Of a stretch of 64,000 bases of DNA, positions 36,051 through 48,300 are shown one piece after another. The translations under genes and the position numbers were made by a program. This DNA comes from Parus major. Its lineage: Eukaryota; Chordata; Aves; Passeriformes; Paridae. The notes under the pieces were generated by a model, which was not told the DNA's origin, made no database searches, and saw only the letters and a program-made list of their open reading frames with translations. Each line of letters begins with the position of its first letter. Position 1 is the first letter of the stretch. The stretch is from contig NC_031770.1 in assembly GCF_001522545.3 (NCBI RefSeq), forward strand, positions 85,847,594-85,911,593, in the 5' to 3' direction.

Positions 36051-37426
36051 ACAGCATATTTACTGGGCTACAGAAGAAACATAAGGGAATTTACTAATGT
36101 TAAATACACACATGTTTCTCCATACTGTTAATCCTTGTTTTTCTGTCAACTAGGTAATGATTCACAGCTCTGTTCTCATAGAAAACCAACAATGTAGTCA
36201 ACTGTAAATAAACTGTTTCTTCTCTCCTCCTTCACACTTAATTTCAAACTTTTACTTGATAACTGAAGACAAAATTTGTGTCCTTTCCTGGCAGCTGATT
36301 AGGGAACAGAATATGCTTTACTCTTCTTTTCACTGCATGCAGTCTAACAGCTTTTTACTTTCCACTGATTATGCCACTTCAATTAAAGTGGTTTATGCAA
36401 AATAAATCAGCAATACAAACAGCTTTATTTTCCCTTGACTGAATAAACCAAATTTGGTCACAAAACTGGAATAATAGAATTATTAAGTCACTTGCTTGGA
36501 ATGTTTTTGAAGACAATGACATGAAAAGACATCTCTCTCATTTTTGATGTCTGTTGATGCAATATAAATATTTTGCCAATACATCTTATTACTGCTTCAT
36601 ATAGGGGTTTATTGTAAAGTTTATTTTTTTATTTGTTTGCATATAAAAGTTTAGAAAATATATTTGATTAATCTAGGACCTAGTGAAAGCACATGATAAT
36701 TTATATGAATGACTGAAAGAAAAAGATTTAAAAACAGAGTTTTCAAATCAATACACTACAAAGCCTGAAAAATGTGCTGAGCAGCTGATACACTTGGGAA
36801 TGTCATCAGAAAAAAAATATAGAGGAAGAAATGGAATAGTGGCATGACATAAAAGCTGAACTCTTTAAAGGCTTGGGAATGGTTTAAAAATGAACTGAGA
36901 AATGTATTTCCTGTCATTGTCAAAATTTTGACAGGCAGGAAATTCCCATTTAGATAGAACTTCCCTCTTTACTTTGGAGGACTAAAAAATGTATGTGGAA
37001 AGATAGCAACATAGACTTCTCATTTCAGGTTTTTAAATATTAGACAATTAGACATAGACAAGCCTATATGTTCAAATGCAAAGTAACCATGGCTAGCAGA
37101 GGAGCAGCTGATGTGGCCAAACTTATAATTTTCAAAATCAAATGGAAATTGTGAAAGGTTTCTGACGACTGCAAACATCACATCCATCTTCCAGGAGAAG
37201 GATCCAAGTGAAGGTCTCACCTCATCTTTTATGGGGCTTTATTTATCTTTTTTTTTTTTTTTTTAGTTTCCCACCAGAAGCTATTTCTCAAGACAAAATA
37301 CATGATTCAAGTAACATCTTAAATAGCAATTTAAGAAGCAGCTAACATGCATGTACCAAGGGTGCACCATACCTGGGGAACCTAACCGCTTTCTGAGACA
37401 AAGTGATTATTGCTGATGCTTCACAG
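36051..37426. other. AT-rich non-coding DNA
   Basis: No gene or transposon recognised. A 17-T run lies at 37248-37264. The part 36340-36470 is low in simple repeats and rich in AT-hook-like and TAAT words, without further evidence of function. Confidence 0.5.
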
Positions 37427-37947
37427 TTTGACATTAGGAAGGTCTTTGACACAGTCCCTCACAGTCTTCTTAGTACTGAAATTTTGAGATTTTTGGTGTG
37501 GACAGGTAGGCAGTAAGGTGCATATAAAATTGACTGAACTGCTGGACTCAAATACCAGTGGCTAATGCTGGAAAGAGCAGATGTTGGACTGGTGTGTGCT
37601 GATGCAGCGGCATCTTTCAGGAATCAGTCCTGGAACAAATGCATCTTAATGTCTTTTTAACAACCTAGATGGTGGGACAGAGCATTGTCTCAGCAAATTT
37701 GCAAACAACCCCAGAGTGTGAAGAGCATGTAGAGGGCATGAGAGGGACAAGTGGGAGAAATGGGCTAACAGGAACCTTGGGAAGTTCACTAAAAGCAAGT
37801 GGAGAAGTTTGCACCTGGAGAGCAGTAAACCCAAATACTAAGCAGATGATGAGGCAGCAGTACATCCTTGCAGCAGAGATCTTGGACTATACTACAAGAA
37901 GTTACCCCTGGCCTTAATATTTTTTGATTCTGGGATTCCATGATATT
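37427..37947 (+). mobile_element. CR1 LINE copy, sense, with decayed reverse transcriptase
   Basis: It opens inside ORF2: 37427-37465 translates to FDIRKVFDTVPHS, the conserved reverse-transcriptase motif of CR1 and related LINEs (K-A-F-D-T-V-P-H class). It continues through CAGGAATCAGTCCTGGAACA (remnant of the GVPQGSVLGP region), and CTCAGCAAATTTGCAAAC at 37689, where the catalytic F-A-D-D region should be but is changed. It ends with a CR1 tail, TTTGATTCTGGGATTCCATG. Stops and indels break the frame and the 3' untranslated part is much shortened, so there has been internal loss. A dead, old copy. Confidence 0.8.
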
Positions 37948-40900
37948 ACTTTATTACTTGTTGAAAATAATAGTTGTTTGATTATTTTGACTGAAATATT
38001 CTCAGTGGCAAGGAAGTCAAAGTCCATTTCCCCAGCTAGCCTACCAGGACTTAACAGCTCTAGAGAGTGACAGCAGATTATCTTTAGATATTAAATACAT
38101 CTCATTTTAGTCAAAGCTTCAGTTCCACAAAGTATGGGTTAGAACACACATATTTAATAATGGTTTCTGAATTTTCATTTAAGGTTAACAAAATGTAATG
38201 AGTAAGCAACATTGAAACAAAATCCAGAACTTTATAATTTCATTTTACTAGTCTGAGAAATCACACTTTTGTTATTTGTTTTTCTTCTTGAATTACAATT
38301 ATTTTCTTAATTTTCTCATGCAAATACAGGAGGAAACCTGTTTTGTACAGTCTTGCAACTGAGGAATTATCTAACTGACCGGAAAATATGGGCATCAACT
38401 CTCATAAATATATGACCATGAACAAAACAATCTGCAAAAAAGTTAATTCCCTGTGTTTTTTGATAGATTTTTTCACTGGGCAGAAAAGATCCTACATTTT
38501 ATTTTTTTTTTATTTTAAAAAACTAAATATTTATAATTTAAAAAATTAAAAAATAAAAAATAAAGAAAAAGAAATATTTAAAATCTCTGTGTTATTTACA
38601 ATTTTGGAAAATATGTGAATAGAAGGACTTAAAAATGTGAGACTGAATGCTCGGTCATCTGGCAAAATCTTTGCTCTTATTTATTGATGTGTCTTGATTT
38701 TGCTGCCAGTATTTAAAGCTGAAATAGAGGTTGGAAAACATTAAAATTATGAAAGCATAAGATACATATATTTAATGAGGCTCATGGCAACTGATATAGG
38801 GTATATTATCATCAGCATGAGAAGTTAAAAACAAAAATATCTTACTCCATTGTAAATTAATATCCTATTTTTACTCATCAATAATTCATTTACCTCTTGT
38901 GGCTACTACACAGTGTGAGTTCTGTGTCCTAGATCTGAATTAAGTAAATTTCTGCCCCAATTTTTACAAAGAATTATATAATTTCTTGACCAATAGATCT
39001 TTAGACACATATAGAAACTGTAGCTGGAAGGAATTTTTTAATTTTATGTTTTTGCTTTGTTTTACAAATTATTGCTCTCTGGAGATGTGTTGCATTCTGA
39101 CACTTTGGCTTTAACTGTGAAGAAGTATTGCAGTAGTACCTGTAAAAACACACATCTTATAAGTCAAATAAAATACACTATTATTTCAGGCAGTTTGGGT
39201 TCTGGTTGCACTCATGGAATTGGATGGCTGACTATCAGCTAGTCAGACTTTAGGGGAGGATAAACCCCTCCAAAGAAAGCTAAGAGAAAACCAAGGCCCT
39301 GAATAACTCTATAACTCATAGCAGAAGTGAGCAAAATTATAGACAACGTCATCTGAGCACTGATAGCACATCAGTGAGAAACTCTCAACCAACAAAGTAC
39401 CAATCTGTTGGTTGACAGGGCAACATAGGCACAGAAAGTAGTGTTGAATGCACTTGCAGCTAGGTGAGTTAACAGTCCATATGCTCCTGGAAATTAGGGA
39501 GTAAACTTGAAAGGAAGTCTAATGTTTATTCTCCTTCTCAGTAAGTTAGGAGCTTTCAGATATAATGTATATCATTGGAAGAACTTATTTTTTATCTTTG
39601 AACCTGAACTCTTTGTCAGAAAATTTAATCTAAATTCATTCCATTTAGCTTCTGGCACCTTCCTGAGTAGTCTAACCTAGGCACAAAAATGGCATAAGCT
39701 ATTCCTGTACTTAACAGAATGACACCTCAAGAGAGAAATTTAACTGAGATAAGTTCTGAATCATCCTGTGGAGAGCCTACTTCTCTCCGACAGGTATAGA
39801 CACAAATATCTGTTGGAAGACTAAAGTGAGATTGGATAAATCTAGATTTTATGCTGTTTTAGGCAAATGGAGGCTTAAAACCATTCAGACCTGTGTCAAG
39901 TTAATTAGGAAGGTACTAGCAGGATTGCATAAGAGTATAAGCAATGTATTGCTTGTTTAGTTCTGTCTTTCTGGTGCTACACAGTAAAATAAGAATTTCA
40001 TCTTTCCTTTGAAAAAGAAAAGAAAACCCAACTAAAAAGTACAAATCTACTCACAACCTCTGAAAAGAAAATAAATTTACAGTGTGGTCTAACAAGTAAT
40101 AAAGCAATGTTTCCCTGAGCAGACAAGCAGAGAAAAAATCTCCCTCACAAGGATATGAACTGTGTTGCAAAGCACTTCTACCATTCTAGAAGATGTGGAT
40201 ATGAAAGTACAAAAGATCCCACATTGACGGGCTGGCTGCATTGATTGTTTGACTTGTTCACAGCACTACTAAGGTTGCACTAAAGATCAGAGGTACCTAA
40301 CTCCTATATTACCTACCTAAAAGTTAACCTCTGGAGAGTGATTCCACTCATTCTGAAGTAGTCTCCTGGTGCAGCCTTCACTTACTGAACCACAATTTCT
40401 CCAGGCATATTTTGCTCTGCACAAAGAGACCTTGAGAACAAGATGCACATTCCCATGAGCACCCAGAAAGTACTTACTGTCTGATAGATACAGCTGAGAA
40501 ATAGGAATTGCAAAATAAAGGGCTAATCATTAATGTTCTAATTTAACCTTGAGCTAACTTGAGTCTCCTCAATCATCTGGAAGTTGGCTTTCTTGCTTCT
40601 TGGAACAGCATAACCCCTGATATTGTCAAGTTGAGATCTCCCACCTCCCTGGTCCTTCCTTTGCTTAGTTTTTTTATGCATTCTATTGCATTGGTGTTTC
40701 TCTTCTAGATCCTAATGTTGGTACCATCTCAACACTTCTCTGTTTTTACTCTACTTATCTTGCCTGACTTTGCCTTCTCTAGCCTGTCACAAGTCAGCAA
40801 GAGTTTGTGATAAAACTTGGTGAATGTCATACAGCCACTCTACAAAGAGCTGAGCTTTGAATTACATGTGGCTCCAGCCCTGGTCACGTATGGGCTTGAT

Positions 40901-41209
40901 TCAGAAACCTAAATCTAGGCCTTTAACTACCATTAAGAGTAACTTAAAATGTAGTTATCATTAAGGAATAATATGAGCCTCCCCTAGGTTTGTTCCAAGA
41001 AGTTGCTGCTCTCCTATTTGGAAAGTGTCTTCTTATATGGGCTCACTACCCTTCCTAACTTTGATGGGAAGTAATGAAAATCCTGCTCTCGGCTACTCTG
41101 AAAGTGTTGATTTGCCTCAATCTCTTTGAAAGAAGCTAATTCTCCTGTTTTTTTAATCAAGTAGTACAAAATATTTTAGGCTGTGGAATGCCTCAGCTGC
41201 AGATTCAGA
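37948..41209. other. Unique non-coding stretch
   Basis: Over 3 kb with no recognised gene. A/T-only low-complexity DNA lies at 38496-38582. The part 40230-41140 is more balanced in composition but shows no frame or repeat that could be named. Confidence 0.5.
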
Positions 41210-41215
41210 TATTCT
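41210..41215. repeat. Left target-site duplication of the solo LTR
   Basis: TATTCT immediately before the TG that opens the LTR at 41216; the same six bases follow the LTR at 41802-41807. The match can be read as seven bases (ATATTCT) if the LTR is ended one base earlier. Confidence 0.75.
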
Positions 41216-41801
41216 TGTGCTGGTTTTGGCTGGAATAGAGTTAATTTTCTTCACAGTGGATGTGTTTTGGATTTGTGCTGAACACAGTGATGGTAACATA
41301 AATGGTTTTGCTATTGTTGAGAAGGGCTCATACAGAGCCAAGGCCTTTTCTTTTTTCCATCCTGGCACACTTGAAAGGAAGTTTGGGCTGCATGGGGAAG
41401 TTGGAAGGAGGCACGGCCAGGGCAGCTGACTCCAAGTGACCAAAGGATGTTCCAGACCGTATGAAATCATGCTCAGCATTAAAGTGAGGGAAAGAAGTAA
41501 GAGGTGGTGAACATTTGGAGTGATAGCATCTGTCTTCCCAAAGAACTGTTTATGCATGATATGCCCCAGCTCTCCTGGGGATGGCTGAACACCTGCCTAC
41601 CCATGGGATGCAGTGAATTAATTCCTTGTTTTTTTTATTTTGCTTGTGTGAGTGGTTTTTGCTTTCCCTTTGTAAACTGTTTTCATCTCAATTCAGCTTT
41701 TCCAGTTTTTACTCTTCCAGTTGTCTCCCCAATGGTTCTGGTGGAGGAGTGAGAGAGCTGCTGTGGGGGACTTGCTTGTTGGCTGGGGTTAAACCACAGC
41801 A
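41216..41801 (+). mobile_element. Solo LTR of an avian endogenous retrovirus, sense
   Basis: A 586-bp element with TG...CA ends and 6-bp flanking duplications (TATTCT). It starts TGTGCTGGTTTTGGCTGG and ends GGCTGGGGTTAAACCACAGCA, the hallmark ends of a widespread avian LTR family. Between are the expected parts in order: AATAGAGTTAATTTTCTTC, the TCATGCTCAGCATT promoter zone where the usual TATA box is mutated (about 41468-41484), and the TTTGTAAACTG..TTTCATCTCAA segment where the polyadenylation signal is no longer intact. No retroviral genes adjoin, hence a solo LTR from LTR-LTR recombination. A 6-bp duplication fits class II (ERVK-like) integrases. Frames across it (41153-41557 minus; 41217-41429 and 41504-41752 plus) are not genes. 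Confidence 0.9.
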
Positions 41802-41807
41802 TATTCT
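41802..41807. repeat. Right target-site duplication of the solo LTR
   Basis: TATTCT directly after the CA end of the LTR, identical to 41210-41215. Confidence 0.75.
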
Positions 41808-41994
41808 CAGGTGTGCTGTAACGCAACAGTCATACAAGTGAATATCCTTCCTCAGATGGCAAACTCTCTTCATATTACAAACTGTCAAATAGAAGGCATT
41901 CCTTTTTTTTTTTTTTTGTAGTGAAAATGACCAGGTTCACTCATGCTTTTTCAGATGCAAATGAAGGTTTTTAACCTTCAGGTCAAATTTGAAC

Positions 41995-42558
41995 TGTGCT
42001 GTCTTAATCAGAGAGTGTGAGACTCCACCTAAAGTACTGTGTCCAGGTTTGGAGTCCTCAGCACACGACAGACAAGGATCTGTTAGAGTGGGTCCAGAGG
42101 AGGGCTCCAAAGATTATTCAAGGGCTGGAGCACCTCTCCTACAAAGACAGGCTGAGAGAGATGGGGTTGTTCAGCTTGAAGATGAGAAGGCACTGGGGAA
42201 ACCTTATTGCAGCCTTCACGTACTTTAAGGAGATTTTTAAAAAAAGAGGGAGAGTGACTTGTTACATGGGCAGACAGTGATAGAACAAAGGGTAAACATT
42301 TTAAACTGAAAGAGTAGAGATTTAAATTAGGCTTTAAGCAGAAATTCTTTATTCAGAGGGGTGTGGATCACTAGAGCAGGTTTCCCAGAGAAGCTGTGGA
42401 TGCCCCCTCTGTGACAGTGTTCAAAGCCAAGTTTAATGGGTCCCTGAACAACCTGATCTAGTGGAAGGTGTCCCTGCCCATGGCAGGGAATGGGAGTATT
42501 GGAATAGATGTTCACTAAGGTGCCTTCCTACCCTAACCTTTGATTCTATGATTAGGCA
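41995..42558 (+). mobile_element. CR1 LINE copy, sense, with complete 3' end
   Basis: It begins within the ORF2 C-terminal coding region (GAGACTCCACCTAAAGTACTGTGTCCAGGTTTGG) and runs without a large gap to the tail: CAGAGAAGCTGTGGATGCCCC, CCAAGTTTAATGGGTCCCTGAACAACCTGATCTAGTGG, CCCATGGCAGGGAATGGGAG, and TTTGATTCTATGATTA. It is 5'-truncated at about 560 bp, like most CR1 copies. It lies 190 bases downstream of the solo LTR in the same orientation, as an independent insertion. Confidence 0.95.
42017..42280 (+). pseudogene. CR1 ORF2 C-terminal fragment
   Basis: An 87-codon frame open from a truncated start, matching the C-terminal part of CR1 ORF2. Landmarks are R-L-H-L-K-Y-C-V-Q-V-W at the start, L-L-E-W-V-Q-R-R near residue 22, and G-L-E-H-L-S-Y-K-D-R-L-R-E near residue 36. 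This part lies after the reverse-transcriptase catalytic core and has no enzymatic activity alone. The frame then departs from the family after an A-run (42239-42245), where an indel probably shifted it. No promoter or real start; a fossil. Confidence 0.9.
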
Positions 42559-44889
42559 GCTTCTTGATTAAACAAGTCAGGTACACTCTTATTTCTGTTA
42601 TATATTAAAGCATGGAACTACACTTATTGAAGTATCTCTTCATATTCACTAAAAATAAACTCATGCCAATTGCATTACATATCATGTGGCATACCTAAAT
42701 TTTATTAATAACAAAAATTTTCCTTTTTAAAGCCCATTTATTTTTTAGAATATCAGAATTTCAAATCACAACATTTTGTTTCCTTAGGGATTAATTACAA
42801 AAGCAACCACTCTGGCAGTCCTCTGTCTTCTTCAATGCAAACTTTCAAGGACACTTGATACTTGATGCAGAAATGAGTAGGCTGAACCCAACTGTTTGGG
42901 TGCTCTGAGGTGGACATAATATAATCAGTTGGACTATGAACAGCAAGCAGAACTTCTCTGGTGGTGAGATTAAGCATTTTCCCAAATAAGAAAATTGTAA
43001 CAAGCTGCTCTGGTGTGTGGGATTCATTAAAGTGCCTGAAATTCCACCCTGGAAGGAATTATCTTTGGGCAGCGCAGAATTTTGCCCTTGAACAAAGCAT
43101 GAAGTCTCCTGATAATGGATTTACTCATCAGTCACTTAGGTGGCTTGTCCAGCCTCCATAATGAACACAAGCAGCAATGAACACTCTCAGTATCTTAATC
43201 AGACTGTTATAAATTTCTACATGTTACAAAACAGTCTTAGTCCTACTAATTGTGAGGTTTATCAGAAAAATCATTATTGGCAGGAAATTTCAGTAAGATC
43301 TGTGGTGATCTCAGATCTCAGACTAACATCTGAGGAGACTTTATCTCCCATTGTTTTTGCCTGCAAAAATATAATTAAGAGAATGAAATTACAGAGATGT
43401 TATGAGGTGAATAGGCCCAGGGTAAACACTCAGCTGCAAAGAGATATAAACTGCAAATACATCCCTAAAATGTTTATAAAATTATTGTGTATATGAAAAG
43501 AAGAAATTCCTGATAAAGTTTTGGAAATTTGGAAAGAAGACATAAAGTTGAAATGGTCTAAGGACAACAACAGAAAGATTTTCTGTGTGATGGAAATTAT
43601 AAGCAAGAAAACAGGAAAGGAGAGGTACTGCATGGAGAACAAAAAGACTGCACACAACTAAGAATGAAGGCTGTATAAAAGGGCAGTCCACAGGGAGTGA
43701 AAGTGCCATTGCCCTAGGAAACAATGCTCTGAGAAGGTAAGAAATTATTTAAGGTGTTTTGTTGGGGTTTTGTTGTTTGGTTTTTTTCTTTTTTAATTTA
43801 CATAGCTGCTGGTAGGTAAAGAAAAGAGACACTGTATGCTTTAAAACCCTTGCCTTCTAGCTGGGTTTTCTACAGTTCCTGTCAAGATAGAATGACAATA
43901 AACCAACGACAGCAAACAAGGTCCTTATTTTATCCACACAAATCTCTAAGCAGACAAGGATTATGGCAAGGAAATAAATAGAAGCCAGGAAAAAAACAAA
44001 CAAAGGAAGGGGGAGAAAATTACTAAACTAATATAACAGGTCTCAGTTTTATTAGATCTCAGACAAGTGATTGTTAAGTGCTCACTGTATTGTATGTATA
44101 AGAATATTATAAATAAATGCAATAATACAATCCTCCTGTAGCCTTGTTCTTTTATCTGCTGCAGGGGAAATTAATGTAAAAGTATGTCAGCAAAAGTAAA
44201 TCTCAGTAGAACAGAGAGCCAAAAAGTAAAGAAAAATTTTCTTACATTTAGTATTAAGAAATGCTTAGTTGTCCATTTACATCCTCCCAAATGCTGTCTT
44301 TAGCAACACATCATGCATGCTGTATTTTGTGTTCAGATGCCAAAAAGCATGAACAAGGACAAAAAAAATCCATCATGACAAGAGTGAAGAAAAATATTAG
44401 CCTACACAACAGATTTTCTGGGAGTGTGGTTTTATAATACAAGATAGATAGAACTAGAAGTAATGTCCAAATCTGCATGCATGTTTTGAGATTTTCTGCA
44501 CTTACATATATATACCGACCCTGCTTGCAAGTGATAAGGAAATCCTACTCTTCTACAGAATAAAAACTCCCAACATAATCATGGCCTGTTCTTACTTCAA
44601 TCATATTTTCCTTGGTTTTGTATATTTATTTTTTTAACCTTATATGTGCCAAAGCATTTCACTGATAATTATGTGGTGAATGCTAAGAATCTTAGTTATT
44701 AGTGAGCCACAAGATGAAATTCTAGTCTGCCCTTTAGTTAAAAGTGTGATGTGGATGGACATCAGGGTGGTGATGTTAATTCCCAGGTTGCTCAGGAACT
44801 CCCCAGCCAGCCATCTGCATACATGAGATAACTGATTTCAGACAAAGAACTTTAAACCAGTTGACTGACTGCACCACTGGTCACCTTCA
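42559..44889. other. Non-coding stretch with one promoter-like site
   Basis: No transposon recognised. The 118-codon frame at 43140-43496 (plus, non-ATG start) and the minus frames at 43430-43724 show no known motif. A T/G-rich tract lies at 43753-43800. A TATA plus splice-donor pair at 43674-43742 is annotated separately. Confidence 0.45.
43674..43742 (+). promoter_or_regulatory. Candidate TATA promoter with downstream splice donor
   Basis: TATAAAA at 43674-43680, followed by GGG, resembles a strong TATA box. A start would be expected near 43703-43706. At 43736/43737 the sequence GAGAAG|GTAAGA is a near-perfect splice donor. Together they would make a first exon of about 30 bases, with only a two-codon ATG frame, so any transcript would be non-coding or start translation downstream. 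Not part of a recognised LTR. Could be chance. Confidence 0.25.
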
Positions 44890-45330
44890 TCAGCAGGCAT
44901 TTTGTCCATAGGGATACTGTGAGAGATAGCATCAAAAGTTTTGCTGGAGTCCCAAGTCTACTGGCTTTCCTAAATCACCTAAGTGGGTTACCCTGTCATA
45001 GAAGGAAATCAGGTTCAACAAGCAGGACTTTCCCTTCCTGAAGCTGTGCTGTCTGGTACCAATGACCATGTTGTTCTCCAGGTGTTTTTCAGTACTTCAC
45101 AGAATAACATTTTCTGTGATTTGGCCAGATGCTGAAGCGAGACTGATGGGCCTGAAGTTTCCAGGGTCCTCCTTCTTTGTCTTCTTGAAAATTGGGACAT
45201 TTGTCAGCTTCCAGTCAGCTGGGACCTCTCTGGATCCTCAAGACTGCTCAGAAATCAACCTGTCCTTAAATTTCCTGATTTATATCCTATGTGAATTATC
45301 CCAAGGGCCTCCAGTTCCTGCTACAGAACT
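44890..45330 (-). mobile_element. Internal CR1 LINE fragment (reverse-transcriptase region), antisense
   Basis: The plus strand reads GAGAGATAGCATCAAAAGTTTTGC, AAGTGGGTTACCCTGTCATAGAAGGAAATCAGGTTC, CAAGCAGGACTTTCCC, TGAAGCGAGACTGATGGGCCTGAAGTTTCCAGGGTCCTCC and TTCCAGTCAGCTGGGACCTC: the reverse complement of the central reverse-transcriptase coding region of CR1. The minus frame at 45015-45200 keeps recognisable pieces but is shifted. Unusually there is no 3' tail, so this is not a simple 5'-truncated insertion but a leftover of a longer copy broken by deletion or rearrangement. The 133-codon plus frame at 45062-45463 is on the wrong strand. Confidence 0.85.
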
Positions 45331-48300
45331 GACCAAATTGTGCATAGAAGAAATGTTTGTAAAGAACCAATATAGAACTCCTCATAGGGATACAAAAAAG
45401 GTCATGCAGAACAGCATTTTGTACATAATTGAGATACTTGAGAGATGTTTTGTATGTAGTTAGGGTAATTGATAGCAATGGGTTATTCATATGCTGGAAT
45501 GGTCACACAGGATCATGGAGCAGCTGGAATTTTATCCAACCCTGCTGAAAATACCATTGCAGTGATTATTGCAGTGGAGACCCCCCACTGCCATCAGACA
45601 ACAATTGATCACGCTGTTCAAGAGGCTTGATTTCCCATATGAGTGTTATCATTTGCCAAGACCCTGATAAATTAGTTTTGCCTTTTAAACAAACACTTTG
45701 TCCATGAGACTGTGAGTGCCTCCCTAAGAATTCACATACACATAATTACTATAGTAGGATTAATGTGTCTGGAAAAGTGCAGACAATTTTATTTATGTTT
45801 CAGGTCAAGAGTGCATTTGAAGCTTAGCTGCAAGGGAATTACAAATTTCAGGGACAAAACCCAGACCTGAAGGAAAAATGGCCTAGTCAAATGCAGTCTT
45901 TTTTGAAATAGGACAGCAAAATTTTAAAAAAACAAGTTAAGTGATTTATCAAGAAGTAATTAAAAATCTCCAGCTATGTGTACTTTCCAATTAATTGACC
46001 ACCACTTTATGAATGAAGACAAAGCATAGAAGAACTGAAAATAGGTGGATTTTAAATATGTGGATCTTAAAAATATGTAGGTTTAGTTAAAATGCTCCAG
46101 TTATGAAGATCATAGGAAATTCAGGTATGTGACAAGGGATGTCTTCTTAGAAAGAATAATTGGTACAATCAAAGAGGTTACCTTACATGATGAAAATTCT
46201 AGCATGCTTGATAAAAGGTCTGTCTCTGAACTTTAATAACAGAATCATTAAAATGCTTTACTTATTAGACATAAAACCAGCATCAGTCAAGGGATCTGAT
46301 TTACCAAAAATAACACCTGTACATTGTCACTTCCATTGATGGGCACATGGGGCAGGGGACTGCAGTGTGCAGTGGGGTGGGGGATACACTATGAATAAAA
46401 CCAAGTAATATTCCTGAAGCAACAGCAGGAAAATGCTTTAGAACCAGTAACACAAATGCAGCCAGTAAGAACTGGCCTTCCTATTTTCATACAAACCTTT
46501 CAATTTTAAGATAGCAAAGTTTTATATTTTGCTTCAAACTATGTGTCTCATGGAGTTAAAGAATTCAGATTAGCATAATTACCTTCAACAACCAGATTCA
46601 TAATATTTCCAAATAATACTACCCAGGTACTTACTTAAGCACAAAATAAAGCGAACTAATTGCTATCCTTACACAATGGAGAGTGGTTTAAATTTTTTTG
46701 TACTTATTTTCATGCTTTATTGACTAAAACCTATGTCAAATATCTCATTATGTTCTGAGAATCAATTCTACTTGATACATTTGTAATTTGTATCATAGTA
46801 CACTCTATAACTGTGTGAAATACTTCATACTATTTTCTGGTTTTCTTCTTCATTCTTCTCTTTCTCACATTTTATCTAGTTTATCATATTTAATCGCATC
46901 TACATCTGAATCACTTTGTGAAATAAAGAGATTTTTTTAAAAAATCTGACCATTGGTGTGGTGTATCCCAGTGCTAGACATCTACTACATGGGGAGAAAA
47001 AAATAAGATGACCACTATCTTTTTTTAAAAAAAATAAAGGTTTTTAACACATTTCAAATTAAAAACCACACATTTGCCACTTTTGACATGAATGAATCAA
47101 GAAATTCTTGACGTACACATGGGATTTCATTTTTACTTGTATATTTCTCTTTTCTAGGCCAGTCAATACCATGATACTGTTGGAATGCTGTGCTAAACAT
47201 CTCTGAAAATAATTTTTTACAAAGTATAGTTTTTTTCCTCTTCATTCATTGAGAAGGTGAAAGCTAAAATCTAGACTAATATTTCTTAGTAATCTTGACT
47301 TCAAAACTAAGGTAAATTTGAAAAATAGGATTTCGTTTGTTTCAAAAGAGTCAAAGAGTTAAAGATAAATATTTAACCTTTTTTACAATATCACAAATAC
47401 ATTAGAAACTGTTGTAGGAAGGAAGTAGCCCTCGGTAGGTGTAATCAGCTGGGATACTCCACAGACCTACCTTCACCTGATTAGTGTAGCCTCTCTTGCA
47501 GAAGTGTTTAAGCAGAAAAAAATCTTTTTGTGTATTGAAATAACCTTGAAACTCCAATTCTATGATACATAGTCATGTAGTCTATTTTTAAATGTTCATT
47601 GCATCCCACACTTTTGAATTAGCATAAATAGTGTCATTCAGGGTTTCTTTGTACTCAAATACAAAAGCATCCAATTAAGCCAAAGCTTCCAGATATATAT
47701 GACAGCACATAACCTCTGTGGAAAAATCAACACCAAAATCAAAAGATACACAAGAGTTAAAGTCAGTCCTTTACTTAAGTATGAACTTTCCATTACTTTT
47801 GACTGAATTCTCAGTACATACTAATCTCATTATTTACCTATTTTAAGTGAAATAGAAACTGCTGTTCCAGTTCACTGGACCCACAGCCAACAGTACAATT
47901 TGAGTTGAAAACTAATACTTCGTATGACTTTGTACTTGGGTAACTAGAGAGGATTGTGGCATTACAAGAAAAGAGTAACAAGGACAGATCAGTTTGTACC
48001 CGTTGCCCTTTACCTTGCAAGGTTTGTCACAAGGATATATTAATGCTGTACTATTTTCTGTTCTCATTATGCTCTACCTAAAAGAGAATGAGGCATCAGA
48101 ATTTTAATTTCTCCTGTTTCTAACACTTAACATGTTCTGCAGTTTCTAGTAGAATGATAGTTTTTCTTTCTTCATTCAGTGCTTTGTTTTGACCAACTTA
48201 ATTGTTTGAGACACTGTGATAGTGTTTAAGTTCTGTTGTGCATATCATATTCTGATTCTCATGGTTCCCTTTTGACCATTATGAGCTAGAAAAAGAGCAA

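Noticed and set aside
41153..41557. 134-codon minus-strand open frame
   Set aside because: It lies antisense across the left two-thirds of the solo LTR and has no domain of its own.
43140..43496. 118-codon plus frame starting with a non-ATG codon
   Set aside because: No recognisable motif, no splice or promoter context, AT-rich codons; most likely chance.
45062..45463. 133-codon plus frame
   Set aside because: On the opposite strand to a recognisable CR1 reverse-transcriptase fragment.
45500..45545. CACAGGATCATGGAGCAGCTGG, resembling a reversed CR1 tail
   Set aside because: The match fades within about 25 bases and the following sequence does not follow CR1.
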